Part shown: positions 16,971 through 24,929 of the stretch, in pieces
Layout: each line of letters opens with the position of its first letter
Numbering within the stretch: position 1 is the stretch's first letter
Source of the DNA: a virus
Length of the DNA stretch: 45,692 nt
Strand: one strand, 5' to 3'
IMG/VR virus record: IMGVR_UViG_3300036770_003106
Location: 1 to 45,692 of that record
The notes under the pieces: model-generated
Seen by the model: only the letters and a program-made list of their open reading frames with translations
Database searches by the model: none
What the model was told of the DNA's origin: nothing
Made by a program: the position numbers and the translations under genes

Positions 16971-17189
16971 TCAAAATGGTGCTTCTTCAAAATCTTCGAC
17001 ACTTGGGGGTGACTTGGGGGTGGGCACGGCTTTTATTTGCGAGATGTGGAGGACGACCCACTGCGGAAATGGCCAGTTGTTCTCTTGATTGATGAGCCTC
17101 ACTGAACACCCCCCGTCAGCGTGAACTGCCTCCAGCACGCCCAGGCCTGAAGGCGTCATCACACGATCGCCTTGTTGATGGTAACGCAT
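16971..17189 (-). CDS. Small KOW/SH3-like protein
   Basis: A 72-residue protein. GDRVMTPSGLGVLEAVHADGG followed by SVRLINQ and WVVLHISQI gives the alternating hydrophobic pattern of a small SH3-like barrel. This fold is common in nucleic acid or protein contact domains. The tail is acidic (SVEDFEEAPF). The ATG lies four bases after the preceding gene. The fold is inferred from pattern; the role is unknown. Confidence 0.55.
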   Translation of the reverse strand: MRYHQQGDRVMTPSGLGVLEAVHADGGCSVRLINQENNWPFPQWVVLHISQIKAVPTPKSPPSVEDFEEAPF

Positions 17190-17192
17190 CGT

Positions 17193-17384
17193 TCAAACCC
17201 TTTCAACGACGTACTCAACATCGAGCGGAGCGTCAATAGCTGAGAGATATTCTTCGACGGCTTCTTGCTGCGTAGCGCCATGACCCACCGGGTCGCCGGG
17301 TTCGTAATCAGGGCCAAAGGCTGTCCAATCAAAGCAACGCACTGGAACCGGCGGCGTAACGTGTAAAGTTAAAATTTTAATCAC
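17193..17384 (-). CDS. Small unknown protein
   Basis: A 63-residue acidic protein with LTLHVTPPVPVRCFDW at its start and the acidic helix TQQEAVEEYLSAIDAPLDV near its end, a layout common in small phage proteins. The start chosen is the GTG at 17384, which has GAGAGG eight bases upstream and overlaps the previous gene by 8 bases; another GTG lies five codons earlier. The function is unknown. Confidence 0.55.
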   Translation of the reverse strand: MIKILTLHVTPPVPVRCFDWTAFGPDYEPGDPVGHGATQQEAVEEYLSAIDAPLDVEYVVERV

Positions 17385-17655
17385 GGCGAAACCTCTCACT
17401 CAACAAATGTTGAACCTCGGTTCGGATCTCTTCGTCTTCGGCCCAGGTGGCTTTGGCGGCTAGCTCGGGAGACAACTGGCCGTCTTCATCAAGCACGTGC
17501 CACTCGCAGTCAAACCAGCCGTGGTAGTCAAGGTCGCTGGCGGCGTTGTGGCTGAACGTGCCGCGTACGCTCTCGTAGGACAACACGCCAATGGTGCACG
17601 GAACACCGCCGATGCGGTGCTCGAACGTGAGGAGGTACTTGTTCGGGGTGGTCAT
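17377..17655 (-). CDS. Unknown early protein
   Basis: A 92-residue acidic protein. The ATG has GAGGAG eight bases upstream. The sequence alternates short strands (YLLTFEHRIGGVPCTIGVLSYE) and aromatic loops (DYHGWFDCEWHVLDEDG), then a charged helix (EEIRTEVQHLLSERFRRD). This looks like a compact alpha/beta domain. No family is recognised. Confidence 0.6.
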   Translation of the reverse strand: MTTPNKYLLTFEHRIGGVPCTIGVLSYESVRGTFSHNAASDLDYHGWFDCEWHVLDEDGQLSPELAAKATWAEDEEIRTEVQHLLSERFRRD

Positions 17656-17660
17656 TTGAG

Positions 17661-17846
17661 TTACTCCTCGACGGTGACTTCAAGCTGAGCAGCTTCGATC
17701 GCGTGCTTCAGAGGCCACACCGCTAACCAGGCTTCGGCCTGCAACGCGCCGACGTACTGTGGATCTTGAAACGTTTTCATGCTTGCTTTTTCGATCTTGC
17801 TGAGCACTTCGATCACTTTAACGAGTTGACTGAGTTGTACTTTCAT
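17661..17846 (-). CDS. Small helical protein
   Basis: A 61-residue, mostly helical protein starting MKVQLSQLVKVIEVLSKIEK. The ATG has AAAGGA upstream within the recurrent CTCAA-rich leader of this operon. It could form a small helical bundle. The function is unknown. Confidence 0.5.
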   Translation of the reverse strand: MKVQLSQLVKVIEVLSKIEKASMKTFQDPQYVGALQAEAWLAVWPLKHAIEAAQLEVTVEE

Positions 17847-17878
17847 TTTGAGTTCCTTTGAGTTGTTGAGTTAGATTG

Positions 17879-17897
17879 AGGGGGCGGTTGACCCCCT
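17879..17897 (-). promoter_or_regulatory. Intercistronic G/C hairpin
   Basis: AGGGGG (17879-17884) pairs with CCCCCT (17892-17897) around a 7-base loop, between two small genes of the leftward operon. No T-run follows on the minus strand, so it is not a classic terminator; mRNA processing or stability control is possible. Confidence 0.5.
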
Positions 17898-17908
17898 TGA
17901 AATGAATC

Positions 17909-18241
17909 TTACCTTGAAGTTACTTTTACGGCAAATACGGCGGAAACCTTGGTGTTCTCGGCGACAAGATTGTTGATGACGCTTTTGATGTCGACCTGAG
18001 GGTTCTGCTGCTGGATGAGGTCAGCGAGCACCGTTACGATAGATTTGTAGTCAACGCTTGCGCGGTTGCTCTCGCTGTACGTTGCTTTGAACAACACACC
18101 TTCAATCACGCGGGGGCCGCCGGCACTGGCGGCTTCTTTGATTTGAGCTTTGATTTCCTCAGCACGGGCCTCGAGGTTCTTGATCTCAGCGAGCAACGCG
18201 CCGAGCTGGTCAACACTGGTGAGTTTAAGATCGTTTAGCAT
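17909..18241 (-). CDS. Unknown protein with N-terminal coiled coil
   Basis: A 110-residue protein. Residues 7-40 form a heptad-like helix (SVDQLGALLAEIKNLEARAEEIKAQIKE), then a strand segment (VIEGVLFKATYSESNR) and a second helical part. The ATG has GGAGAA upstream in the usual leader of this operon. I recall similar proteins next to replication modules in many phages, without a known function. A role as a small host- or nucleic acid-directed factor is possible but not shown. Confidence 0.6.
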   Translation of the reverse strand: MLNDLKLTSVDQLGALLAEIKNLEARAEEIKAQIKEAASAGGPRVIEGVLFKATYSESNRASVDYKSIVTVLADLIQQQNPQVDIKSVINNLVAENTKVSAVFAVKVTSR

Positions 18242-18283
18242 TTCAGTTCTCCAGTTAATCAGTTATGAGGTACAACGGTTTAT

Positions 18284-18313
18284 ATTAAACCTCATTCCAC
18301 CATTGATTGGCAA
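18284..18313 (-). promoter_or_regulatory. Possible promoter in an early-operon gap
   Basis: The 83-base gap between the wHTH gene and the coiled-coil gene is AT-rich. On the minus strand TTGCCA (18308-18313) and TTTAAT (18284-18289) are 18 bases apart. This could restart transcription of the downstream small genes and the hypermodification cassette. The match is modest. Confidence 0.3.
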
Positions 18314-18324
18314 ATAATAACCCT

Positions 18325-18678
18325 TCATTTTGGTTGGGTATTAACCCGCTCTCTTCCCCGCCCCAAGTTGAACGGGTCGTTGAACATTGAGGGTGACGTC
18401 TTCGGGCGCACTTTTTTCGACGGGATAGGTTTTGTGGCTTTGTAGTAGCCGAGCCGCGAAAACTTTCCCGCTACGGAGGTCTGCTCCAACTTGAAATGGC
18501 GCTCAACCTCACCCGCCATCAGCAGCGGGCGCAGGTTACTCGTTATGCTCGCTGTGGTGACTCTGAACCGCTGGGCCAGTGCGGCGGTTGAAATAGGGGT
18601 GCTGCGGTTCTTCAGGTAGTTCAGTAGCTCACGTTGCCGAGGGTTAAGCACAAGCGTGGGTAGCTCCTGCTCGCTCAT
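18325..18678 (-). CDS. Winged helix-turn-helix protein
   Basis: A 117-residue basic protein. Residues 12-65 (LNPRQRELLNYLKNRSTPIS, TAALAQRFRVTTASITSNLRPLLMAGEV) form a MarR-like winged helix with a clear recognition helix. The C-terminus is a basic tail (KKVRPKTSP). The start is the ATG at 18678 (ATGA overlap with the upstream gene) with GAGGAG upstream. It is the only clear transcription-factor fold in the window, so it is a candidate binder of the iterons at 28.2-28.7 kb; that is speculation. It sits directly downstream of the primase-helicase module. Confidence 0.7.
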   Translation of the reverse strand: MSEQELPTLVLNPRQRELLNYLKNRSTPISTAALAQRFRVTTASITSNLRPLLMAGEVERHFKLEQTSVAGKFSRLGYYKATKPIPSKKVRPKTSPSMFNDPFNLGRGRERVNTQPK

Positions 18679-18881
18679 GATTGGGGCTCCTCGACGAGTT
18701 GCCACCGGCGGTAGGTTTCGTGTTTGCGCATCGTCGCGGGGCACTCCCTTGACGGCGGCACCCAGCCGTGCTTGCGCCAGACGTCCTCAACGGGCAAGCA
18801 CCAGTTGCCCGGTTTGATCTGCCGGTTAAATTCCTCAAGCCACGCGGGCGGCTGGGGTTGATCGGGGTTGAAATTTTCCAT
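18675..18881 (-). CDS. Small unknown protein
   Basis: A 68-residue protein rich in Pro and Trp (QPQPPAWLEEFNRQ, IKPGNWCLPVEDVWRKHGW, PATMRKHETYRRW). The ATG at 18881 follows the primase stop by one base and has GGAG nine bases upstream. It overlaps the wHTH gene by ATGA. The function is unknown. Confidence 0.55.
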   Translation of the reverse strand: MENFNPDQPQPPAWLEEFNRQIKPGNWCLPVEDVWRKHGWVPPSRECPATMRKHETYRRWQLVEEPQS

Positions 18882-18882
18882 T

Positions 18883-21045
18883 CTAAAGTTCTCCATCTTC
18901 AGGGTTAAAAACACGTAACGAGCCGGGCTCGGTGGGGTAATGTTGCGCGATGAGCTCCTCATTGAGCCGCACGTAGTGATTGGCGCGGCCCTGGGGTTTC
19001 TCAAGCTCAACGCGCTCGACTAACCCGTCCGCAAGCAGGGAGTTCATCAGGCGCTCGCGCCGTTCTTGCGAGCACTTCAGGCCGCCGTCCGCCGTCGTAA
19101 GGCGCTCAAAGTAACTGCGGGCGCGGTTGGGGTTGGCGCGTATGAGTTGGATCATCTGCTGGGTGAGGGCGTTCCAGTTGCTGCGTTCGCGTTCCTCTTT
19201 TACTTGCGTTTTTAGGGCGGTGCGTTCGCCGGCTTTCAGCGGGCGGGCCACGGCGTGCGCGAACCAGATATCACGCGGGGTGCCGAGTACGTCCGGGTGG
19301 CGCTCGCGGTTGCTGACGAGCTCGAACACGAGTTCGGGGTACGCGGCCGGGAACCGCACTTTTATCGTCTTCAGCACTCGGGGGGCGTCGGCGTCTTCGC
19401 CGTCTTTAAACACCGCGTACACGCCCTGCGCGTCGCCGGTCCAAGCCGAAGCGCCTCGGGGTCCAAGGTTAGAAGCCTCCTGCGAGCCTAGGATTTTTGA
19501 AGTGTGACTGACAATGATCACCGGAAACGCTGAAAATGACTGCTTGATGGCGGCCATTGCGCGACCCACTTCGGCGTTGTCATTTTCGTTTTCGAGGTCA
19601 AATACGGCGTTGGCCGTATCGAACACAACGAGGGGCAGCGCCTCAAAGACGGTGTCGGGGTTGTCGGTGCGGGGGTTCTGAACTGTCCACGTGCGGTACT
19701 CGGCCGCAACCGCCCCCACCACTTTGGGGTCAAGACGTTGGGCCGCCAACACCCGCACCCGAGCCTCAAAGTCGGCGGTGCTTGCGCCTGTGAATCCCCA
19801 GCTGTACAGCGAGTAAATGGTGCGTTGAACCTGCTCGACGGACTCGGTGATGATGATGACGTTGCGGCGCACCGTGGGGCGCATCATGTAGTCGGCCGGG
19901 CACAAATGCGCCACCGCCAACGCCAAAGGTATGACGAGGGTGGTTTTGCCGACGCCGGGCGCTCCCGCCACCACGTTGACGCCGGTGCTCATGAAGTCGT
20001 CGAAAATATATTCAAAAATCGCTACGCGGTCCGCCCCGGTAAATACCGCCCGGCTTAACGCAAAGGGGTGTGCGGCCTTTTCAGTTGAGCCGGCCGAGGT
20101 GACGGTGTTATTGTTGCCCGGCCAACCGGCGTCAATCGCTAGGCGGAAAATCGAACGATACGTAATGCTGTGCGGGTTGGTCAGGTCGCGTTCCCATTTC
20201 TTGCGTTGCGCGGCGGCGTTGAACTTTTCGCTCTGCGCCGACCATTCGGTCCAGATTTTGTAACCGTTCTCGCCGTACGGACGCAGCGCCATCCCCACGT
20301 TGACCCACGTTGTGTAGTCGTCGGCGTCGACGTGTTTCAGCGCCGAGCGCAAGTCGTCAAAGGTTTGCGCCGTCGCCACCGGCACGCCGCCCCGCTCCGT
20401 CAAGGCGTAAGTGACCGGGCTCCGCGCTCGGGAGCGTATCATATCGGGCAGCGGCGAAGGTTCGGCGGGTGAGGTGCGGCTCAGGGGCGACCGCCCTTCG
20501 GCCCAGCGGTACTCGCCCGACGGCCCCAGCGTGGGCGCGACGCAAATGTAACCGTTGTGTTTCAGGTCAAGCCCTTTACCGAGCGAGCCGGGGTAGCTCA
20601 TTTCGGGGTCGGCGCGGAAGATGCGATGCTCCCCGCCGCCCTGCGTAACCGCCGTGAGGTCTGAGTGCAGCACGCCGTGCTCGGCCTCCAGAGCCGAAAG
20701 ACTTTCAGCGCCGCCGTTTTGCGGGTCGATATCAAGGGCGAGCAGCCCCGAATCCGCCAAGCTCACACCTACCCCGGCGGCGGGATCCGTCGACCACCAC
20801 TGCTTGATGCGCTCCTCGTCGGTTGTGGCGTCCTGGTGACCGTGGGGTACGAGTTGCGCTTGGGGGTGTTTGCCGGGCTTGTGGCCGGTCTCGGCGTTGG
20901 GGCGGCCGCAGCGGCACTGCCCGTGCGCATCAACGGACCACACCGGCAACACCGCCCACCCAAGCCGCGCATACGCCAACGCGTAATCAAGGGTGGTGGG
21001 GGCGCGGTCCACGGCCCACAGCTGTTTATCAGTTTTCCTACGCAC
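18883..21045 (-). CDS. Primase-polymerase and RepA-like helicase fusion
   Basis: A 720-residue replication protein. The N-terminal Prim-Pol (archaeo-eukaryotic primase) domain has LALDIDPQNGG (D105, D107) and GGGEHRIF with its His (136-143). A PriCT-type linker (about residues 230-300, DDYTTWVNVGMALRPYG) follows. The C-terminal half is a RecA-fold helicase with Walker A AGAPGVGKT (360-368), a Walker B-like PLVVFDTANAVFD and a VIIVSHTSK sensor. A small winged-helix-like domain may close the protein. It would prime and unwind DNA for the family B polymerase. The start is the GTG at 21045 with GGAGGAG upstream, overlapping the helicase gene by 8 bases. Confidence 0.82.
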   Translation of the reverse strand: MRRKTDKQLWAVDRAPTTLDYALAYARLGWAVLPVWSVDAHGQCRCGRPNAETGHKPGKHPQAQLVPHGHQDATTDEERIKQWWSTDPAAGVGVSLADSGLLALDIDPQNGGAESLSALEAEHGVLHSDLTAVTQGGGEHRIFRADPEMSYPGSLGKGLDLKHNGYICVAPTLGPSGEYRWAEGRSPLSRTSPAEPSPLPDMIRSRARSPVTYALTERGGVPVATAQTFDDLRSALKHVDADDYTTWVNVGMALRPYGENGYKIWTEWSAQSEKFNAAAQRKKWERDLTNPHSITYRSIFRLAIDAGWPGNNNTVTSAGSTEKAAHPFALSRAVFTGADRVAIFEYIFDDFMSTGVNVVAGAPGVGKTTLVIPLALAVAHLCPADYMMRPTVRRNVIIITESVEQVQRTIYSLYSWGFTGASTADFEARVRVLAAQRLDPKVVGAVAAEYRTWTVQNPRTDNPDTVFEALPLVVFDTANAVFDLENENDNAEVGRAMAAIKQSFSAFPVIIVSHTSKILGSQEASNLGPRGASAWTGDAQGVYAVFKDGEDADAPRVLKTIKVRFPAAYPELVFELVSNRERHPDVLGTPRDIWFAHAVARPLKAGERTALKTQVKEERERSNWNALTQQMIQLIRANPNRARSYFERLTTADGGLKCSQERRERLMNSLLADGLVERVELEKPQGRANHYVRLNEELIAQHYPTEPGSLRVFNPEDGEL

Positions 21046-22576
21046 CGAACCTCTCCTCCAAAACATTCCAGTACCGCCCACGTTTTATAACGCGAATCTC
21101 CCTGGGCTGGCGCGGCGCATTACGCAACGCCCACAAGACATTTTTCGCCGGCGAAGGCAGCCGCACCGCCAACGCCCGCTCGTTGAAAAACCGCACCGCC
21201 CGCTGATCAGGCCGGGCAGGATTGATGAACTGCGACGCCTGAAGCCGAGCGCCTTCGGGGGTGGTGCAGTTGTAATTGACCATCAGCACCGGGGTGGCGG
21301 GGTCGCGCCGCGTTGTAATCGCCACACTGTTGACCGTTTGAACTTGCGCCGTAAGCACTGCGCCGTCTTGCGCCTCTCGGCCCGTCATCGGGTCAATGGG
21401 GGTAAGCGTTATCAAGCCCGGCCGCAGTTCCCTCTCGCCGCGTTCTCGGGGCGTGGCGGGGACCTGCTGAAGTTGATCGGCGTCGCCTTTCTCGCGGTAA
21501 TACGTCTCCATCATATCAACGCCGCCCAGCCGGATGAGGTTGCCGACGTAATCCAAGATGAGGCAGTTGCGCTTGCTCGCGTGCAGCCGGGTGCCGCGCC
21601 CCTGCATCTGAACCCACAGCGATGAGGACGTCGTGGGGCGCAGGCACACGATGCAGTCCAGCGCCGGGTGATCGAACCCGGTCGTGAGCATATCCACCGA
21701 GCACAACACCCGTGTTTCCCCGCTCATGAACCGGCCCAGCACGGCTTGGCGTTGCTCCTCGTCGAGGGCGCTCGTCAGCACCTCGGTCGACCAACCCGTC
21801 ATGGCCCCGATGACTAGCGCCGCCCGGTCGGCCGCCGCCACCGTGGGGCAGTAAACGGCAACGTGCCGGCGGCGCGACGCCAACTCACCGATCGACCGCG
21901 CCACGCTAATGAGCCACTCCTGAGTCTCGAGCGACGCCACCTCCGACTGAACGTAGTCGCTGTCGATTCGAACCCCACCCACGTCAAGCTGAACGGCGGT
22001 CTCAACCCCCACCAAGGGGCAAAGGTAGCCTTCCTGCACGGCGCGGGGCACGTTGTAAGAATACGCCAAGCGGTCGAACCAGAACCGATCCCCTTCGCCG
22101 TGAATCACTCCGTTATCCATGCGCCACGGGGTGGCGGTCATGGCGATGCGGCGGGCTTGCGGTTGCCCGCTCAGGACGCGCTCATACTGCGTGGGCTCGC
22201 CGTGATTGTGCGGAACGCGGTGTGCTTCGTCAATGATGATGAGCTCGGGCGAGGGCATACGCTTTGTGGCGCTGATAACGGTCTGAATCGTGCCGTAGAC
22301 TACGGGCGCATCATAGTCGCGGCGCTTTAGCCCGGTGCAAACGATGCCCGGCTCCGCGCCCGTATGCCGAGCGTAGGTGGCGGCATTTTGCCGCACGAGC
22401 TGCTGAACGTGCGTGAGTACCCACGTTCGACCGGGCAGCCGACGGCGAGCCACCTCCGCTATGATGAGGGATTTGCCGGTGCCGGTGGCGAGCTGCAACG
22501 CCGGGTTACCTCCCGCGTTGAGCGCGTCGAGCGCGGCCTCGACCGCCTCAAGCTGATAGGGTCTTAGGGTCATCAT
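21038..22576 (-). CDS. Superfamily 2 DEAH-box DNA helicase
   Basis: A 512-residue helicase. Motif I is ATGTGKS (30-36), motif II IIIDEAHR, motif III TATPWR, motif V-like TTGFDHP, and motif VI QMQGRGTR. The last 120 residues form an extra domain (VLMVNYNCTTPEGARLQASQF) common in phage SF2 enzymes. It may act in origin opening, fork remodelling or recombination. Two ATG codons start the frame and no Shine-Dalgarno is visible. A good promoter lies 36 bases upstream, so it probably opens a sub-operon with the primase. Confidence 0.85.
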   Translation of the reverse strand: MMTLRPYQLEAVEAALDALNAGGNPALQLATGTGKSLIIAEVARRRLPGRTWVLTHVQQLVRQNAATYARHTGAEPGIVCTGLKRRDYDAPVVYGTIQTVISATKRMPSPELIIIDEAHRVPHNHGEPTQYERVLSGQPQARRIAMTATPWRMDNGVIHGEGDRFWFDRLAYSYNVPRAVQEGYLCPLVGVETAVQLDVGGVRIDSDYVQSEVASLETQEWLISVARSIGELASRRRHVAVYCPTVAAADRAALVIGAMTGWSTEVLTSALDEEQRQAVLGRFMSGETRVLCSVDMLTTGFDHPALDCIVCLRPTTSSSLWVQMQGRGTRLHASKRNCLILDYVGNLIRLGGVDMMETYYREKGDADQLQQVPATPRERGERELRPGLITLTPIDPMTGREAQDGAVLTAQVQTVNSVAITTRRDPATPVLMVNYNCTTPEGARLQASQFINPARPDQRAVRFFNERALAVRLPSPAKNVLWALRNAPRQPREIRVIKRGRYWNVLEERFGA

Positions 22577-22611
22577 AAAGTTATTTGTTATTGGGGGTTG
22601 AACGATTTTTA

Positions 22612-22640
22612 ATTATGCGCAAACCCCGCCGAGAAGGCAA
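22612..22640 (-). promoter_or_regulatory. Leftward promoter of the helicase-primase operon
   Basis: On the minus strand TTGCCT (22635-22640) and CATAAT (22612-22617) are 17 bases apart, just upstream of the helicase ATG at 22576. The 94-base gap here also contains a GCGGGG/CCCCGC inverted repeat (arms near 22623-22629 and 22659-22665), which may stop upstream transcripts. The spacing is ideal and the match is 9 of 12. Confidence 0.5.
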
Positions 22641-22670
22641 GCTATACCCAACCGCCGTGCGGGGTCTTTT

Positions 22671-22892
22671 TCAATGGATTGCGCCGGGGCCGTCGAACAT
22701 ACGCTGCCGCACCGCAGCGGCTATCGCCAGTGTCCCGAACCCGTCGGTGCCCATGCGTTCGATGAGCCGGGCGCAGTGTTCGTTCTCGGCGGCGGCCGAG
22801 GCAAACATCAACATGTTCACGTTGGCGCGTAGGGCTGCTAGGGTCTGTTTGATGTCTTCCAGATCCCGCAGCGCCCGTTCGTAGTCGGTCAT
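22671..22892 (-). CDS. Small helical protein
   Basis: A 73-residue protein, mostly helical (YERALRDLEDIKQTLAALRANV), with an alanine-rich middle. The ATG at 22892 overlaps the upstream stop (ATGA). It is the last gene of the small-gene run before the helicase promoter. The function is unknown. Confidence 0.5.
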   Translation of the reverse strand: MTDYERALRDLEDIKQTLAALRANVNMLMFASAAAENEHCARLIERMGTDGFGTLAIAAAVRQRMFDGPGAIH

Positions 22893-23248
22893 GACTCGCC
22901 CCTTGCTTGGATGATGTTCTTGAGCCGATCTTCGATCTGCCACTCCAACTCTTTCAGCAGGTCTTCAATGCTATCGCCGTGACCTGTGGCGTAGCCTTGT
23001 CGCATCATCCATGCGGCTACCTTCTCACGCCCTATAACAACGGCTTCCTCAAGCTCCTTGATGTAAGCGTTTATCCTCTCGATCTCTGGAGCATTTGCAG
23101 CGATGATGCGCTGACGCTCGGCAGCAACGGCACGTTGATAGAAGTCCGTTATTTCACTTATCCCCCACCTCGCTGGCTCGGTGTAATGTTCACCTGCTCG
23201 AATGAGTCCGGCTTCTTGTGCAAGTTTGATGATGTCTTCGCGGTTCAT
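22889..23248 (-). CDS. REDIIK-type accessory protein, long copy
   Basis: A 119-residue protein starting MNREDIIKLAQEAGLIRAGE, then AVAAERQRIIAAN, a helical insert, and an ending IIQARGES. The start and end match two other genes at 23245 and 23669, so it is one of three paralogues. The middle has an extra coiled-coil segment (about residues 50-115) absent from the short copies. The function is unknown; I associate the family with phages of Burkholderiales. Confidence 0.6.
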   Translation of the reverse strand: MNREDIIKLAQEAGLIRAGEHYTEPARWGISEITDFYQRAVAAERQRIIAANAPEIERINAYIKELEEAVVIGREKVAAWMMRQGYATGHGDSIEDLLKELEWQIEDRLKNIIQARGES

Positions 23249-23469
23249 TTCTCACCCCTTGCTCGGATTCGCCCAGCCGCTTTAATCATTATCAGTCCAT
23301 CGCTACCACGAGCCAATCCATCAGCCTCAACCAACTTTGCACACGCATCACGCTCATGTGCTGCGACAAGGGTGGCGAAGCGTTCAAATAATTCGAGGTT
23401 TGCGCCCATGTATGAGACTGGGTTAAAACCAGCCTCTCTCGCCATCTTGATAATGTCGTCTCGTGTCAT
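23245..23469 (-). CDS. REDIIK-type accessory protein, short copy
   Basis: A 74-residue protein starting MTRDDIIKMAREAGFNPVSY, followed by ELFERFATLVAAHERDACAKL and ending AAGRIRARGEK. It shares all three blocks with the gene at 23669. It overlaps both neighbours by ATGA. The function is unknown. Confidence 0.6.
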   Translation of the reverse strand: MTRDDIIKMAREAGFNPVSYMGANLELFERFATLVAAHERDACAKLVEADGLARGSDGLIMIKAAGRIRARGEK

Positions 23470-23672
23470 TGCTCACCCCTAGGATAAAAAGTAACAACAT
23501 CGTCTCCGGGATAAATCGTGGCCGTACACCCTAACTCTTTGCACACGCCGTCAACCCAATGCTGCACATATCGCAGCGAAGGAACCTCATCTGGCAATCC
23601 TCGTTCTAGTAGTGCGAGGCTGATCGTAGCCGCTTCGTTATTTCTAATTTTGTTATGAATCCACGCTTTCAT
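23466..23672 (-). CDS. Small unknown protein
   Basis: A 68-residue protein lying between two REDIIK paralogues with ATGA overlaps on both sides. Recognisable parts are LRYVQHWVDGVCKELGCTA and DDVVTFYPRGEQ; the GEQ end echoes its neighbours. No family is recognised. Confidence 0.5.
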   Translation of the reverse strand: MKAWIHNKIRNNEAATISLALLERGLPDEVPSLRYVQHWVDGVCKELGCTATIYPGDDVVTFYPRGEQ

Positions 23673-23881
23673 TGCTCACCCCTTGCTCTGATGGCGGCGG
23701 CGCACAACTGCCCATCAAGACTTGGTGCTTCTTCAAGGCACACCTTCGCACACGCCTCACGTTCAACAGCGGCAACAAGGGCGGCGAAGCGGACAAGCTC
23801 TTCGTGAGTGCAAACAACATCGGTCAGCATCCCCTGCATCCCGGTCTGCCGCGCCATCTTGATAATTTCTTCTCTATCCAT
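23669..23881 (-). CDS. REDIIK-type accessory protein, short copy
   Basis: A 70-residue protein starting MDREEIIKMARQTGM, with ELVRFAALVAAVEREACAKV and an ending IRARGEQ. It is a paralogue of the genes at 22889 and 23245. The conserved Cys in REACAKV is shared with the 23245 copy. The function is unknown. Confidence 0.6.
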   Translation of the reverse strand: MDREEIIKMARQTGMQGMLTDVVCTHEELVRFAALVAAVEREACAKVCLEEAPSLDGQLCAAAIRARGEQ

Positions 23882-24542
23882 GATTCTTCTCCTTCAGCTT
23901 CGCCTCAATCGCCCTTGCGAACGCAAAAGCTTCACTGCTGGCTAATGTCAATTCATCTGCTTCTATGTCGCAAATTTCTATCTCCGTCAGTCCAACCCAT
24001 TCCTTCTTTTGTGGTGCGGTGTAAAGTGGCACTGTGTGGTGCAGGTCAGGACCTGTCCGCACTTTCATGTCAAAGTTTTGCAGGTCAAATGAATTGGCCC
24101 ACGCCGCTGGCTCTTGCTTTTGTGGTGCGTAAACCAGCAAGTGCTGCCAAACACGCGGATCAACAGTGTCAGCCTCAGACCCCAACCGATCAACGCAGTC
24201 CATCAATTCATCGGTCAATGAACGCGCCTGGGGGCGGGTGTCGTCGGCATCGACTTCCTTCGGTAGCAGTTCAAAATGGTCAGCCACCTGCTGGTTCGTG
24301 TACTGACCGACATACCCATCAGGAAATTTCACATACTGACGATCCGTTCCGCTAATGTGGATGACGCAGTACTCTTCCGTCTCTAGGCACAAGAGCCTGT
24401 CACCTCGGCGGTATTTAGGTTTCTCAAGTGCTTGGCGCAAGGCCGTTGTAACCTTTTCTAGCCGCTCGTAGTCATCCTTGTTTGACATGTACGGCACATC
24501 CTCCAACGCCTCAAGCGCCATCTGCATAGCTTCTCTGCTCAT
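23874..24542 (-). CDS. MSREAM-type accessory protein with inserted domain
   Basis: A 222-residue protein starting MSREAMQMALEALED at the ATG at 24542, which has AAAGGAG upstream. The ends match the two genes upstream: an EPAAWANS block and PLYTAPQKKEWVGLTEIE near the C-terminus, then AIEAKLKEKN. Between residues 45 and 130 is an extra segment (YRRGDRLLCLETEEYCVIHI, YVKFPDGYVGQYTNQQVADH) that looks like a small beta domain. It is the longest of three tandem paralogues. The function is unknown. Confidence 0.6.
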   Translation of the reverse strand: MSREAMQMALEALEDVPYMSNKDDYERLEKVTTALRQALEKPKYRRGDRLLCLETEEYCVIHISGTDRQYVKFPDGYVGQYTNQQVADHFELLPKEVDADDTRPQARSLTDELMDCVDRLGSEADTVDPRVWQHLLVYAPQKQEPAAWANSFDLQNFDMKVRTGPDLHHTVPLYTAPQKKEWVGLTEIEICDIEADELTLASSEAFAFARAIEAKLKEKNHG

Positions 24543-24555
24543 GTGTTCTTCTCCT
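24501..24555. repeat. 55-bp direct repeat, copy 1
   Basis: Identical to 24875-24929 except at one base (24513 against 24887). It spans the start codon region of two tandem paralogous genes, including the leader and the first codons. This points to a recent duplication or gene conversion of the gene start. A more diverged version lies near 25241-25285. Confidence 0.85.
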
Positions 24556-24916
24556 TTAGCTTGGCTTCGATAGATTCCGCAAAATCCTCCACGTTCTGAT
24601 GTTCGTAACAAATATGAAACTCCACAGCACTGCCACTCGCTTTGTTGCATTCCCAGATTTCATCTGTGGTCAGCCCCACCCATTCTCGCTTTGGTGGGGA
24701 TGTGTAGAGAGGTGTCCATCGCTCGGGATGACGGCCAATATCTGCTGGTATGTGCGTGATGACATTGCCTTCAATAAAGGTGTGCATCCACGCCACCGGC
24801 TCTTGCTCTGTCTCCAGTGCTTGACGCAGGGCTTCTTCAGCGTCACATGCACGCTGATCGACGCCGCCATATCTCTCCAACGCCTCTAGCGCCATCTGCA
24901 TAGCTTCTCTGCTCAT
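24539..24916 (-). CDS. MSREAM-type accessory protein
   Basis: A 125-residue protein starting MSREAMQMALEALERYGG, then EALRQALE, EPVAWMHTFIEG, PLYTSPPKREWVGLTTDEIW and the end IEAKLKEKN. It is a paralogue of both neighbours. The family is built from a helical N-terminus, a short EPVAWMH strand block and a WVGLT helix. The function is unknown. It overlaps both neighbours by ATGA. Confidence 0.6.
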   Translation of the reverse strand: MSREAMQMALEALERYGGVDQRACDAEEALRQALETEQEPVAWMHTFIEGNVITHIPADIGRHPERWTPLYTSPPKREWVGLTTDEIWECNKASGSAVEFHICYEHQNVEDFAESIEAKLKEKNT

Positions 24917-24929
24917 GTGTTCTTCTCCT
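24875..24929. repeat. 55-bp direct repeat, copy 2
   Basis: Second copy of the repeat at 24501-24555, 374 bases away, 54 of 55 bases the same. It covers the start region of the middle MSREAM gene. Confidence 0.85.

Noticed and set aside
18325-18678. Lysogeny repressor
   Set aside because: A single winged-helix protein inside the replication operon, with no integrase, Cro-like partner or attachment site, does not support a lysogeny switch.
20993-21625. Plus-strand open frame of 210 codons
   Set aside because: It is antisense to the helicase and primase genes, Arg/Pro-rich, and without ribosome site or family.
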